DNA from: Streptomyces akebiae
GTDB taxonomy: Bacteria > Actinomycetota > Actinomycetes > Streptomycetales > Streptomycetaceae
DNA: 64,000 nucleotides
NCBI RefSeq assembly: GCF_019599145.1
Contig: NZ_CP080647.1
Location: 2,356,001-2,420,000, forward strand
Direction of reading: 5' to 3'
Shown here: positions 1 through 8,475 of the stretch, piece by piece
Layout: each line of letters begins with the position of its first letter
Numbering within the stretch: position 1 is the first letter of the stretch
Notes under the pieces: model-generated
The model's database searches: none
What the model was told of the DNA's origin: nothing
Seen by the model: the letters and a program-made list of their open reading frames with translations, nothing else
Translations under genes and position numbers: made by a program

Positions 1-1
1 G

Positions 2-208
2 CTCGTCGCCAACGACATCGGACGGGTGAAGGTCCGTACGGCGGAGGCGCTGCCGGTCGACTCCTACGCCGACTCCCGCCGCACCGGTTCCTTCATCCTG
101 ATCGACCCGTCCGACGGCACCACGCTGACGGCCGGCATGGTCGGCGAGTCGTTCGCCTCCCCGGAGCCCGTCAAGGACGAGGCCGAGGACGACGGGTGGG
201 ACTTCTGA
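2..208 (+). CDS. cysN: Sulfate adenylyltransferase subunit 1 (CysN), C-terminal end only
   Basis: The window opens inside this gene, and only the last 68 residues are visible. The frame ends in a stretch with the TGSFILIDP motif typical of the C-terminal domain of CysN, the GTPase subunit of ATP sulfurylase that works with CysD to make adenosine 5'-phosphosulfate from sulfate and ATP. The final residues are acidic and end in DDGWDF. Sulfonate-type ABC transporter genes and a sirohydrochlorin chelatase follow on the same strand, which fits an assimilatory sulfate-reduction operon. The GTP-binding domain lies outside the window, so the call rests on the tail and the context. Confidence 0.85.
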   Translation, partial: LVANDIGRVKVRTAEALPVDSYADSRRTGSFILIDPSDGTTLTAGMVGESFASPEPVKDEAEDDGWDF

Positions 209-427
209 CATGAACCCTCAGGACTACTACGCGACGTTCGCGAAGGAGGGCGGCCGTGTGGGCAGCGGCGCCCTCGGAAGCGGGCAGGGCGGAGTGGCGC
301 GATGTGTGCGATGACGTACGCGCACCGCATGCGCGCCCTCACCCCCCACCGCCGTAGACGAAAACCCGACCTCCCGGCCACGACCTGAGAGACCGTGACC
401 GCCGGGCCTCCGAGAGGAACACCTCCC
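209..427 (+). other. cysN-ssuA spacer with two possible tiny ORFs
   Basis: This 219-nt gap separates cysN from the lipoprotein gene. Two short frames are open: 210-311 (33 codons, ATG overlapping the cysN stop region) and 302-388 (28 codons, beginning MCAM and ending in a run of four arginines). Neither has a clear ribosome-binding site or a family I recognise. Small cysteine-containing leader peptides are known upstream of actinobacterial sulfur genes, so 302-388 could be one, but it lacks the conserved RHVDL-type motif of the usual Streptomyces leader family. Confidence 0.2.
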
Positions 428-1540
428 GTGCCTGCACTTCGCCGCTCCGCCGCCTTCCGGCGCACGTTCGCGGCCCTCACCGCTCTTCCTCTGCTCACTC
501 TCGCCGCCTGCGGTTACGGCTCCCAGGCCAAGGACGACGACACCGTCGAGGTCGCCGCCGGGGCCAAGAAGATCGAGGGTCTCGACACCGTCAAGATCGG
601 CTACTTCGGCAACCTGACCCACGCCACCGCCCTGGTCGGGCGGCAGGAGGGCATCTTCCAGAAGGAGCTCGGCGCCACGAAGGCCGAGTACGCGGTCTTC
701 AACGCCGGGCCCTCCGAGATCGAGGCGCTCAACTCGAAGTCGATCGACATCGGCTGGATCGGCCCCTCCCCGGCGATCAACGGCTACACCAAGTCCGCCG
801 GCAAGGGTCTGCGCATCATCGGCGGTTCGGCCTCCGGTGGCGTGAAGCTCGTCGTCAACCCGGACAAGATCAAGTCCCTGAAGGACGTCAAGGGCAAGAA
901 CATCGCGACGCCGCAGCTCGGGAACACGCAGGACGTGGCGTTCCTCAACTGGATCGCCGAGCAGGGCTGGAAGGTCGACGCCGAGAGCGGCAAGGGCGAC
1001 GTCTCCGTGGTCCGTACGGACAACAAGATCGTCCCGGACGCCTACAAGTCGGGCTCGATCGACGGTGCCTGGGTGCCGGAGCCGACCGCGTCCAAGCTGG
1101 TCGCCGAGGGCGCCAAGGTGCTGCTGGACGAGGCCGACCTGTGGCCGGACAAGAAGTTCGTGATCACGAACATCATCGTGCGGCAGGACTTCCTCAAGGA
1201 GCACCCCAAGGTCGTCGAGGCCGTGCTGCGGGGCGCGGTCAGGACCAACGCCTTCATCGACTCCGATCCGGAGAAGGCGAAGGAGGCGGCCAACGCCCGG
1301 CTGAAGGAGGACTCCGGCAAGGCGCTGGACGCCAAGGTCCTCGACCCGGCGTGGAAGTCGATCCAGTTCACCAACGACCCGCTGGCCGCCACCCTCAACA
1401 CCGAGGCGGAGCACGCCGTCAAGGCCGGTCTGCTGGAGAACCCGCTGCTCGACGGCATCTACGACCTGTCGATCCTCAACAAGGTCCTGAAGTCCGAGGG
1501 CGAGTCCGAGGTCGACGACGCCGGTCTCGGCGTCAAGTAA
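428..1540 (+). CDS. Sulfonate/taurine-type ABC transporter substrate-binding lipoprotein (SsuA/TauA-like)
   Basis: This is a periplasmic-binding-protein-type lipoprotein of 370 aa that should capture an organic sulfur compound outside the membrane. The GTG at 428 is preferred over one at 395 because GAGAGGA lies about 10 nt before it, and because it places a clean lipoprotein signal at the N-terminus: basic RR residues, a hydrophobic stretch, then LAAC with the lipidated cysteine at about residue 28. The rest reads as an NMT1/SsuA-like fold (YFGNLTHATALVG near the mature start). The ATPase and permease follow directly. The exact ligand (alkanesulfonate, taurine or sulfate ester) cannot be read from sequence. 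The cys-operon context argues for sulfur rather than nitrate or thiamine precursor. Confidence 0.88.
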   Translation: MPALRRSAAFRRTFAALTALPLLTLAACGYGSQAKDDDTVEVAAGAKKIEGLDTVKIGYFGNLTHATALVGRQEGIFQKELGATKAEYAVFNAGPSEIEALNSKSIDIGWIGPSPAINGYTKSAGKGLRIIGGSASGGVKLVVNPDKIKSLKDVKGKNIATPQLGNTQDVAFLNWIAEQGWKVDAESGKGDVSVVRTDNKIVPDAYKSGSIDGAWVPEPTASKLVAEGAKVLLDEADLWPDKKFVITNIIVRQDFLKEHPKVVEAVLRGAVRTNAFIDSDPEKAKEAANARLKEDSGKALDAKVLDPAWKSIQFTNDPLAATLNTEAEHAVKAGLLENPLLDGIYDLSILNKVLKSEGESEVDDAGLGVK

Positions 1541-1576
1541 CCCCGCAGTCCGCCACGTTCCCAGGAGGTGACGACC

Positions 1577-2365
1577 ATGGCCACCGCACTCGCCAAGGCC
1601 GCCGACGGCACCGAGGCCGTCGAGCACGCCGCCCGTATCGAGCACGTATCGAAGTCCTTCGCCGGGCCGACCGGGCAGCAGCTGGTGCTCGACGACATCA
1701 CCCTCGATGTCGCTCCGGGCGAGTTCGTCACCCTTCTGGGGGCCTCGGGCTGTGGCAAGTCCACCCTGCTGAACCTGGTGGCGGGGCTCGACGCCCCGTC
1801 CCAGGGCAGCATCACGACCGACGGGCGCCCCGCGCTGATGTTCCAGGAGCACGCCCTGTTCCCGTGGCTGACCGCGGGCAAGAACATCGAACTCGCCCTG
1901 AAACTCAGGGGGGTCCCGAAGAACGAGCGGCGCGAGCGCGCCGAGGACCTGCTCTCGCTGGTCCGGCTGAAGGGCGCGTACGGCAAGCGGGTGCACGAGT
2001 TGTCCGGCGGTATGCGTCAGCGGGTGGCGCTGGCGCGGGCCCTCGGCCAGGAGAGCAAGCTCCTGCTGATGGACGAGCCGTTCGCGGCGCTCGACGCGAT
2101 CACCCGGGACGTGCTGCACGACGAGCTGACCCGGATCTGGGAGGAGACCCAGCTCTCCGTCCTGTTCGTCACGCACAACGTGCGCGAGGCGGTGCGCCTC
2201 GCGCAGCGCGTGGTGCTGCTGTCCTCGCGTCCGGGGCGGATCGCCCGGGAGTGGCGGGTCGACATCCCACAGCCCCGCCGTATCGAGGACGCTCCGGTGG
2301 CGGAGCTGTCCCTGGAGATCACCGATGTCCTTCGTGAGGAGATCCGCCGTCATGGCCAGCAGTGA
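1577..2365 (+). CDS. ABC transporter ATP-binding protein (SsuB/TauB-like)
   Basis: This is the ATPase subunit of the sulfur-compound importer, 262 aa. It has Walker A GASGCGKST at about residues 55-63, a signature motif starting LSGGMRQR near 141, a Walker B LLLMDEP near 165 and the switch histidine in VTHN near 199, so all catalytic elements are present. The ATG at 1577 is used because AGGAGG at 1563-1568 sits 8 nt before it; an in-frame GTG at 1568 overlaps that Shine-Dalgarno sequence. The gene begins 36 nt after the lipoprotein gene and overlaps the permease by 14 nt, so the three are almost certainly co-transcribed. Confidence 0.92.
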   Translation: MATALAKAADGTEAVEHAARIEHVSKSFAGPTGQQLVLDDITLDVAPGEFVTLLGASGCGKSTLLNLVAGLDAPSQGSITTDGRPALMFQEHALFPWLTAGKNIELALKLRGVPKNERRERAEDLLSLVRLKGAYGKRVHELSGGMRQRVALARALGQESKLLLMDEPFAALDAITRDVLHDELTRIWEETQLSVLFVTHNVREAVRLAQRVVLLSSRPGRIAREWRVDIPQPRRIEDAPVAELSLEITDVLREEIRRHGQQ

Positions 2366-3266
2366 GACGAGGGCGACGGACAGGATCGACGCCCCGGCCG
2401 CCGACAAGGACCGGCTCGGGGCGGTGGAGGCGGGCCTCGACGCCCTGGAGACCCCCGGCACCGGCCGGCCTCCCTTCAGCCAGACGTTCCGGCAGAAGAT
2501 CGTGCCGCCGATCACCGCGGTCCTGCTGGTGCTCGCGGTGTGGCAGGGGCTGGTGTCGTTCGGCGTCGTCACCGACCCGGGCAAGCTGCCCCCGCCGTCC
2601 GCCGTGTGGGACGCGGCGGAGCAGGCCTGGCTGGAAGGCAAGCTGCTCGGCTACATCTGGACGAGTGTCTCGCGTGGCCTGTTCGGCTTCCTGATCGCGC
2701 TGGCGATCGGCACACCGCTCGGCATCCTGGTCGCCCGGGTGCGGTTCGTGCGGGCGGCGATCGGTCCGATCCTCTCCGGTCTGCAGTCGCTGCCGTCGGT
2801 GGCGTGGGTGCCGCCGGCCGTGGTCTGGCTGAGCCTGAGCGACCAGATGATGTACGCGGTGATCCTGCTCGGCGCGGTCCCCTCGATCGCCAACGGTCTG
2901 GTCTCCGGCATCGACCAGGTGCCCCCGCTGTATCTGCGGGCGGGCCGCACCCTGGGCGCCACCGGACTCCAGGGCGCCTGGCACATCGTGATGCCGGCCG
3001 CGCTGCCCGGTTATCTGGCCGGTCTGAAGCAGGGCTGGGCGTTCTCGTGGCGCTCGCTGATGGCGGCGGAGATCATCGCCAACCACCCCGATCTCGGTGT
3101 CGGTCTCGGCCAGTTGCTGGAGAACGGCCGCACCAACATCGACATGGCCACGGTGTTCCTCGCCATCTTCCTGATCCTGCTGGTCGGTATCGCCATCGAC
3201 CTGCTGATCTTCAGCCCGCTGGAGCGGCGGGTCCTGCGCGGCCGCGGCCTGCTGGTGAAGAGCTGA
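2352..3266 (+). CDS. ABC transporter permease (SsuC/TauC-like)
   Basis: This is the membrane subunit of the sulfur-compound importer, 304 aa. A hydrophilic N-terminal extension of about 50 residues is followed by five or six membrane segments and a BPD-transporter EAA-type loop around RAGRTLGATGLQGAW, which docks onto the ATPase. The ATG at 2352 is chosen over 2325 because TGAGGAG lies about 10 nt before it; it starts inside the ATPase gene and overlaps it by 14 nt, suggesting translational coupling. The next gene, a CbiX-like chelatase, starts 5 nt after the stop. Confidence 0.9.
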   Translation: MASSETRATDRIDAPAADKDRLGAVEAGLDALETPGTGRPPFSQTFRQKIVPPITAVLLVLAVWQGLVSFGVVTDPGKLPPPSAVWDAAEQAWLEGKLLGYIWTSVSRGLFGFLIALAIGTPLGILVARVRFVRAAIGPILSGLQSLPSVAWVPPAVVWLSLSDQMMYAVILLGAVPSIANGLVSGIDQVPPLYLRAGRTLGATGLQGAWHIVMPAALPGYLAGLKQGWAFSWRSLMAAEIIANHPDLGVGLGQLLENGRTNIDMATVFLAIFLILLVGIAIDLLIFSPLERRVLRGRGLLVKS

Positions 3267-3271
3267 TCCGC

Positions 3272-4015
3272 ATGGTCAGGAAGCCGGTCCTCCTCGTCGT
3301 CGCCCACGGCAGCCGCGACCCGCGGCACGCCGCGACCGTGCACGCCCTGGTGGGGCGGGTACGGGCGATGCGCCCCGGGCTGCGTGTGGAGACCGGCTTC
3401 CTGGACTTCAACCTCCCCTCGGTCCAGGGGGTGCTGGAGTCGCTGGCGGCAGAGGGCGTACGGGACGTGGTGGCCCTGCCGCTGCTCCTGACCCGCGCCT
3501 TCCACGCCAAGGCCGACATCCCGGCGGTCCTGCGCGAGGCACCACCGGGTCTGCGCATCCGCCAGGCGGAGGTGCTCGGCCCGTCCCCCCTGCTGCTGTC
3601 GGCCCTCGAACGCCGGCTGTACGAGGCGGGGCTGAGCCCCGCCGACAAGTCCTCGACCGGGGTCGTGCTGGCCTCGGCGGGGTCCACCGACCCGGAGGCG
3701 ATCGCGGTGATCGCAGAAATCGCGCGGGAGTGGCGGCACACCGGTTGGTGCGCCGTGCGACCCGCGTTCGCCTCCGCGTCCCTCCCCCGCACGGAGGACG
3801 CCGTACGGGAGCTGCGGGCCCTCGGCTGCGCCCGGGTGGCCGTGGCGCCGTACGTCATCGCGCCCGGCCGCCTGCCGGACCGGATCGTCGCCGGCGCGGA
3901 CGCGGCGGGCGCGGACGTCCTGGCCGAGGTGCTCGGCCCCGCCCCCGAAGTGGCCGCGCTGCTGCTGCGCCGGTACGCCGGCGCGCTCCGGCAGGGGCAG
4001 CTCACCGCGGCCTGA
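3272..4015 (+). CDS. Sirohydrochlorin chelatase, CbiX family
   Basis: This 247-aa protein has the duplicated CbiX/chelatase fold. The first half begins with VVAHGSRDPRH, whose histidine (about residue 12) is the expected metal-handling residue, and a second histidine lies in LLTRAFHAKADIP. The second half repeats the fold from VVLASAGSTDPEA. In a sulfate-assimilation operon the likely job is insertion of iron into sirohydrochlorin to make siroheme, the cofactor of sulfite reductase; cobalt insertion for B12 is the alternative. It starts 5 nt after the permease stop and appears to be the last gene of the operon. Confidence 0.88.
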   Translation: MVRKPVLLVVAHGSRDPRHAATVHALVGRVRAMRPGLRVETGFLDFNLPSVQGVLESLAAEGVRDVVALPLLLTRAFHAKADIPAVLREAPPGLRIRQAEVLGPSPLLLSALERRLYEAGLSPADKSSTGVVLASAGSTDPEAIAVIAEIAREWRHTGWCAVRPAFASASLPRTEDAVRELRALGCARVAVAPYVIAPGRLPDRIVAGADAAGADVLAEVLGPAPEVAALLLRRYAGALRQGQLTAA

Positions 4016-4039
4016 ACCGCCGTCGGCGGCGGTCCCGTT

Positions 4040-4075
4040 CAGGCGCAGGCGCAGGCGCAGGCGCAGGCGCAGGCG
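4040..4075 (+). repeat. Hexanucleotide tandem repeat (CAGGCG)x6
   Basis: Six perfect copies of CAGGCG lie 24 nt beyond the chelatase stop and in the same reading phase, where they would encode alternating Gln-Ala followed by AAKKKRG. No start codon or ribosome-binding site precedes them, so this is treated as a noncoding simple repeat in the gap between convergent genes. Confidence 0.8.
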
Positions 4076-4181
4076 GCCAAGAAGAAGCGTGGGTCCGTCG
4101 TCGCACTACCCGGCCTGGACGACCTGGATCGACCAGTCGTCTGGCGGGGTACGGCCGGCGCGGGTGTCGGCGCCGATCCGG

Positions 4182-4730
4182 TCAGCCGGCCCGCGTCAGT
4201 TCCGCCAGCTTCACCACCGTGTTCCAGTTGCGGGTCGTGGCGGTCAGGCCCTTCAGGAGGCGGGGCTTCGACAGGGTCTCCGCGAGCTTGGAGCGGCCCA
4301 GGCCGTCGGGGGCGTAGAGGTACAACGCCCGGTCCCCGATCCTGAACTCCTCCGGCAGGAAGGCCGGTTGGTCGATCCCCTCGAAGCGGGCCGCGTCCAC
4401 GGTCTCCGACAGGTACGTCACGTGCAGCTGCTTGCCCTCCAGCTCCGCCGCCGGGAACGGGCACGCCTCCCGGACGCCTTCCAGATACCCGTGGTCGCGC
4501 ACCAGGACGTCCACCGTGAAGCCGAACTGCTTCGCGATGGCCGCCGTGAGCTCGGCGGCGAGGGAGTCCTCGTCGCCGTGGTCGCTGGTGAAGACCGCGT
4601 TGCCGCTCTGGAGATAGGTGGCCACACCGCCGTGGCCGAGGCCGGTCAGGAGGGTGCGGAGGTCGGCCATCGGGACCTTCTTGCTGCCGCCCACATTGAT
4701 CCCGCGCAAGAGCGCCGCGTACGTCGTCAT
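4182..4730 (-). CDS. DUF1697 domain-containing protein
   Basis: This is a 182-aa cytosolic protein of the DUF1697 family. The family hallmark N-terminus TTYAALLRGINVGG is present, followed by KVPMADLRTLL, a YLQSGNAVF strand and a C-terminal RNWNTVVKL segment. The family is widespread in actinomycetes and has no established biochemical role. Length and motifs are normal and the gene looks intact. It is transcribed divergently from the MMPL transporter, with about 240 nt between the two starts. Confidence 0.9.
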   Translation of the reverse strand: MTTYAALLRGINVGGSKKVPMADLRTLLTGLGHGGVATYLQSGNAVFTSDHGDEDSLAAELTAAIAKQFGFTVDVLVRDHGYLEGVREACPFPAAELEGKQLHVTYLSETVDAARFEGIDQPAFLPEEFRIGDRALYLYAPDGLGRSKLAETLSKPRLLKGLTATTRNWNTVVKLAELTRAG

Positions 4731-4967
4731 GGGCTCACGATAAGCACCGCGGGGCCGGGACCACCCTGAGGGGCGGCCCCGAGAACCCGGGATGGGTGTA
4801 AGGGGCCACTGTCCTCCCTGGTGCGGAGGGAGCGGGGTCCGAGGGGAGGACCCGTAGGCCGTGGGGTTCACCGGACAGCACGACGAGTTGCCCTTATCCG
4901 GCTCATACCTTCGAGACGAAAGGTGGCGGCAGGGGGTCGCCATCGCATGCGAGGGGGCTGGCCCGAC

Positions 4968-7238
4968 ATGGGGAACGGAGAGGTACGGGTGCGGGGGATC
5001 GCCGCCCGGGCGGGCGGCTGGAGCGCCCGGCACCGCTGGGCGGCCGTCGGGGTCTGGATGCTGTTCGTCGTACTGGCGATGGGGATCGGCTCGGCCGTGG
5101 GCTCGGTCGAGGTCAAGGACAGCGATCAGCTCAAGGGGGAGACCAGCACGGCGGCCCACATCATCGAGGAGGCCGGGATCGAGGAGCCCGCCGGGGAGAC
5201 CGTCCTGATCCAGGCGAAGGACGACCGCACCCGGGCCACGGACTCCGCGTTCCGGGCCGCCGTCGACGACGTGATGAAGGCCGTCGAGAAGACCGGCGAG
5301 GTCACGGACGTGACCTCGCCGTACGACACGCGGACGATCTCGAAGGACGGCCGCAGCGCTCTGGTGCAGTTCGACGTGCGGGGCGCGTCGGACACCGCCG
5401 GCGAGCGGATCGAGCCGGTGCTGAAGGCCGTCGCGGACGTCCAGCGGGAGCACGGGACGCTGCGGATCGAGGAGATCGGCGGCGCCTCCATGATGAAGAC
5501 GTTCGACGACGCCTTCGGGGACGACTTCCGCAAGGCCGAGTACTCGGCCGTGCCGGTGGCGCTCGGCATCCTGCTGATCGCGTTCGGCGCGGTCGTCGCG
5601 GCGCTCCTGCCGGTGGCGCTGGCGATCACCGCGATCATCGCGACGATGGGTCTGATGGCCATCGTCAGCCATGTGATCCCGATGAGCGACACCGCCAGCT
5701 CCGTGATGCTGCTGGTGGGTCTGGCCGTCGGCGTCGACTACTGCCTGTTCTATCTGCGCCGTGAACGCGAGGAGCGGGCGGCGGGCCGCGACGCGCAGGC
5801 CGCGCTGCGGGTGGCCGCCGCGACCAGTGGCCGCGCCATCGTCGTCTCCGGTGTCACGGTGTGCGTGGCGATGGCGGGCATGCTGTTCACCGGACTCGCC
5901 GAGTTCGAGGCGATGGGCCTGGCGTCCCTGATGGTCGTCGCCGTCGCGATGGTCGGTTCGGTCACGGTGCTGCCCGCGCTGCTGTCGCTGCTGGGCGAGC
6001 GGGTCGAGAAGGGGCGCATCCCGTTCCTGCACCCGGACAAGCGGCGCGGGAACGGCCGCTCCGGGGGCGGTTCGGAGAGTCGCTTCTGGAACGCCGTCCT
6101 GCGGGTCGTGCTGGCCAGGCCGGCGCTGTCGCTGGTCGTGGCGAGCGGCGCGCTGCTCGCCGTGGCGGCGCCCGCGATCGGGATGAAGACGCAGAACCTG
6201 ACACTGGACCAGGAGTTCGGCGACTCGCTGCCGATCGTGCAGACCTACAACCGGGTCAACGAGGCCTTCCCCGGAGGTTCCGAGCCGGCCGAGGTGGTCG
6301 TGAAGGCGAAGGACATCAACGCCCCGGAGGTGCGGGCGGCGCTGGCCGACTTCAAGGAGGAGGCCGTCGCCTCGGGCGCCTCGCGCGGCCCGGTGGAGAT
6401 CAAGGTGCACGACGCGCGGAACGTGGCGTTCGTGTACGTGCCGTTGGTCGGCGGCTCCGACCAGGACGAGGCGGGCACGAGCCTGGACAAGCTGCGCGAC
6501 GAGGTGCGGCCCGCCACGCTCGGCAAGGTCGAGGGAGTCGAGGCGCCGGTCACCGGGCAGGTCGCGGGCAACCAGGACTTCAACGACCAGCTGGTCGGCT
6601 CCGTGGTCCCGGTCTTCGCCTTCGTGGTGGTCTTCGCCTTCCTGCTGATGCTGCTGTCGTTCCGCTCGCTGACGATCGCGGCGACCTCGATCGTGCTGAA
6701 CCTGCTGTCGGTGGGCGCCGCGTACGGCATCCTCGTCGCGGTCTTCCAGCACGGCTGGGGTGCCTCGCTGGTGGGCGCGGAGGGCGTGGGCGCCATCATC
6801 ACCTGGCTGCCGCTGTTCCTGTTCGTGATCCTGTTCGGACTGTCGATGGACTACCACGTGTTCGTGGTCTCGCGCATCCGTGAGGCGCGGCTGCGGGGGC
6901 GTACGACGACGGAGGCGATCCGGCACGGTGTGGTCACCACGGCCGGGGTCGTGACCAGCGCCGCCGTCATCATGGTCGCCGTCTTCGCGATCTTCGGGAC
7001 GCTGTCCATGCAGTCGATGAAGCAGATGGGTGTGGGCCTCGCGGCGGCCGTCCTCATCGACGCGACGATCATCCGGGGCGTGCTCCTCCCGGCGGTGATG
7101 GCGCTGCTCGGCGAGCGCAACTGGTACCTGCCGAAGTGGCTGAACCGGCTGCCGGACCTCACCCACGACGAGTCCCCGGAGCCGGAGCCGGTTCCGCCGG
7201 CCGACCGGGACGCGCGGGACGAGCGGGTACGGGTCTGA
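4968..7238 (+). CDS. MMPL family RND-type membrane transporter
   Basis: This 756-aa protein has the duplicated MMPL architecture: an N-terminal membrane helix, an extracytoplasmic domain, a bundle of five helices, then the same pattern again. The two proton-relay motifs of the family are visible: VGVDYCLF in the first half and LSMDYHVF in the second. MMPL proteins export lipids, siderophores or antibiotics by proton motive force; the cargo here is unknown. The ATG at 4968 follows GAGGGGG by about 10 nt; an in-frame ATG at 4947 is the alternative. A strong hairpin follows the stop. The gene appears monocistronic. Confidence 0.9.
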   Translation: MGNGEVRVRGIAARAGGWSARHRWAAVGVWMLFVVLAMGIGSAVGSVEVKDSDQLKGETSTAAHIIEEAGIEEPAGETVLIQAKDDRTRATDSAFRAAVDDVMKAVEKTGEVTDVTSPYDTRTISKDGRSALVQFDVRGASDTAGERIEPVLKAVADVQREHGTLRIEEIGGASMMKTFDDAFGDDFRKAEYSAVPVALGILLIAFGAVVAALLPVALAITAIIATMGLMAIVSHVIPMSDTASSVMLLVGLAVGVDYCLFYLRREREERAAGRDAQAALRVAAATSGRAIVVSGVTVCVAMAGMLFTGLAEFEAMGLASLMVVAVAMVGSVTVLPALLSLLGERVEKGRIPFLHPDKRRGNGRSGGGSESRFWNAVLRVVLARPALSLVVASGALLAVAAPAIGMKTQNLTLDQEFGDSLPIVQTYNRVNEAFPGGSEPAEVVVKAKDINAPEVRAALADFKEEAVASGASRGPVEIKVHDARNVAFVYVPLVGGSDQDEAGTSLDKLRDEVRPATLGKVEGVEAPVTGQVAGNQDFNDQLVGSVVPVFAFVVVFAFLLMLLSFRSLTIAATSIVLNLLSVGAAYGILVAVFQHGWGASLVGAEGVGAIITWLPLFLFVILFGLSMDYHVFVVSRIREARLRGRTTTEAIRHGVVTTAGVVTSAAVIMVAVFAIFGTLSMQSMKQMGVGLAAAVLIDATIIRGVLLPAVMALLGERNWYLPKWLNRLPDLTHDESPEPEPVPPADRDARDERVRV

Positions 7239-7252
7239 TCGGGTCCCGAGCG

Positions 7253-7295
7253 CGGGTGTGGGCCGGGGCGGCGTCACCGCCCCGGCCCACACCCG
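7253..7295. terminator. Bidirectional terminator hairpin
   Basis: A perfect 19-bp GC-rich inverted repeat (7253-7271 and 7277-7295) with a 5-nt loop lies between the convergent MMPL transporter and phosphatidyltransferase genes. There is no U-tract, which is usual for Streptomyces terminators. Confidence 0.85.
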
Positions 7296-7312
7296 TGTCC
7301 GTGCCCGTCGGT

Positions 7313-8257
7313 TCAGGCCGCCTTGGCGACGTCCCCCCGGTCGAAGGAGTCGAGGGTACGGGTGAAGTCACGGGTGGAGAGCAACAGCTTGTAGACGATG
7401 GCCAGTTCGAAGACGAGCAGCAGGACACCGGAGACGATGGTCGTCGTCATCACCGAGTCGACGATCGGGCCGATCATGAAGACGCCCATCTGGAACTCGA
7501 TGCCGCTGATCAGGTGGGGGCGGACCCGGTGGCGCAGCAGGAAGGACCGGATGCGCAGATAGAGGGGGAAGCGGCGGCGGAACTCCTGGTGCAGGTCGAC
7601 GACCTGGGTCTGCGGCGCGGCCTGGGTGACCTCGGCGGCGGCCGTACGCAGGTCCTGTTCGATGTCGGCCTCGGGGTTCTCGCGCAGCAGGTCCTCCATG
7701 AAGGCCAGTTCACGCTCGTTCTCGGCGCGGCGGGCCTCACGGAGCCGGGCCTTGATCTGCTTGCGCATGGTGTGGCGGACCTTGAAGGTCTCCAGGGAGT
7801 TGATGTAGCGCAGCGCGTCGCAGCCGATGACGGCGGCGGCGAGCCAGATGTAGAAGGTCTCTCCCGTGCGCTGGTACTGCCCGGCCATCAGGGCCACCGA
7901 GCACGCCGCGACCCGGACCCGGTCGAAGACGAAGTCGAGCCAGGCCCCGAACACGGACCCCTGGCCGGTGAGGCGGGCGACCTTGCCGTCCATGCAGTCG
8001 AGGATGAAGCTCAGGTGGTAGACGACGGCGCCGGCGATCAGCCAGCGCCAGTCGCCCAGCGCGAAGAAGGCGGCCGAGACCAGACCCAGCAGGAAGGCGC
8101 CCCAGGTCAGCTGGTTGGGCGTGATCCTCGTGTACTTCGCGGTCAGCCGCACCAGGGGTGTGGCGACCGGGTCGACGAGCAGCACGGTCCACCAGGCGTC
8201 CCGCTTCTTCTGCGTGAGGCGGCGCACTTCCGCGAGGTCGGGTATGTCTCGGCGCAT
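7313..8257 (-). CDS. CDP-alcohol phosphatidyltransferase family membrane protein
   Basis: This 314-aa integral membrane enzyme has the complete CDP-alcohol phosphotransferase motif D87-x2-D90-G91-x2-A94-R95-x8-G104-x3-D108-x3-D112, which binds two metal ions and the CDP-linked donor. It should transfer a phosphatidyl or related group to an alcohol. The acceptor (inositol, glycerol phosphate or another polyol) cannot be decided from sequence. A charged insert around residues 155-240 separates the catalytic helices from the last two membrane segments. AGGAAG precedes the ATG by about 8 nt. Its upstream region carries several GTAAC/GTTAC motifs. Confidence 0.88.
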   Translation of the reverse strand: MRRDIPDLAEVRRLTQKKRDAWWTVLLVDPVATPLVRLTAKYTRITPNQLTWGAFLLGLVSAAFFALGDWRWLIAGAVVYHLSFILDCMDGKVARLTGQGSVFGAWLDFVFDRVRVAACSVALMAGQYQRTGETFYIWLAAAVIGCDALRYINSLETFKVRHTMRKQIKARLREARRAENERELAFMEDLLRENPEADIEQDLRTAAAEVTQAAPQTQVVDLHQEFRRRFPLYLRIRSFLLRHRVRPHLISGIEFQMGVFMIGPIVDSVMTTTIVSGVLLLVFELAIVYKLLLSTRDFTRTLDSFDRGDVAKAA

Positions 8258-8352
8258 GGGTCAACTTCCTGGCGTTCGAAATGAATTCATCCTCAGCTTG
8301 GAAGTCGTTCACCCGAGGCACAAGAACCGCCGGACACAACCTTTCGGAGGGG

Positions 8353-8420
8353 GTAACGGTCGAACCCGGTAACAGAGTCAGTGCGCGTTCCGTGCGGACC
8401 CGGCGTTACCTGAACGTAAC
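8353..8420 (-). promoter_or_regulatory. Cluster of GTAAC/GTTAC motifs upstream of the phosphatidyltransferase gene
   Basis: GTAAC occurs at 8353-8357, 8369-8373 and 8416-8420, and GTTAC at 8405-8409. The last two form an inverted pair GTTAC-N6-GTAAC, which resembles half of a GlnR-type box (gTnAc-N6-GaAAc). This is a pattern match only; no regulator can be assigned. Confidence 0.3.
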
Positions 8421-8422
8421 CT

Positions 8423-8444
8423 AAAAAGTGCCGTGATTTCACGG
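8423..8444 (-). terminator. Intrinsic terminator of the glycosyltransferase gene
   Basis: On the minus strand, downstream of the glycosyltransferase stop, a 6-bp perfect stem (CCGTGA/TCACGG, 2-nt loop, 8431-8444) is followed within 3 nt by five T residues. It fits a classical rho-independent terminator. Confidence 0.6.
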
Positions 8445-8475
8445 TAAGCGTGGAACCAACCGGCTTGCCCGGCTA

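Noticed and set aside
227..2641. Very long antisense open frame opposite the sulfur ABC genes (others at 4182-7292, 15617-17518, 19123-20811, 24358-26190, 26429-29095)
   Set aside because: They mirror real genes with strong family matches, have low-complexity Arg/Gly/Pro composition and no ribosome-binding sites; long antisense frames are expected at this GC content.
4040..4181. Coding frame with Gln-Ala repeats and KKKRG after the chelatase gene
   Set aside because: It follows a stop codon with no start or ribosome-binding site, and no family match is apparent.
8305..8316. GTTCACC resembling a PHO-box half site
   Set aside because: The second 11-nt repeat required for PhoP binding is absent.
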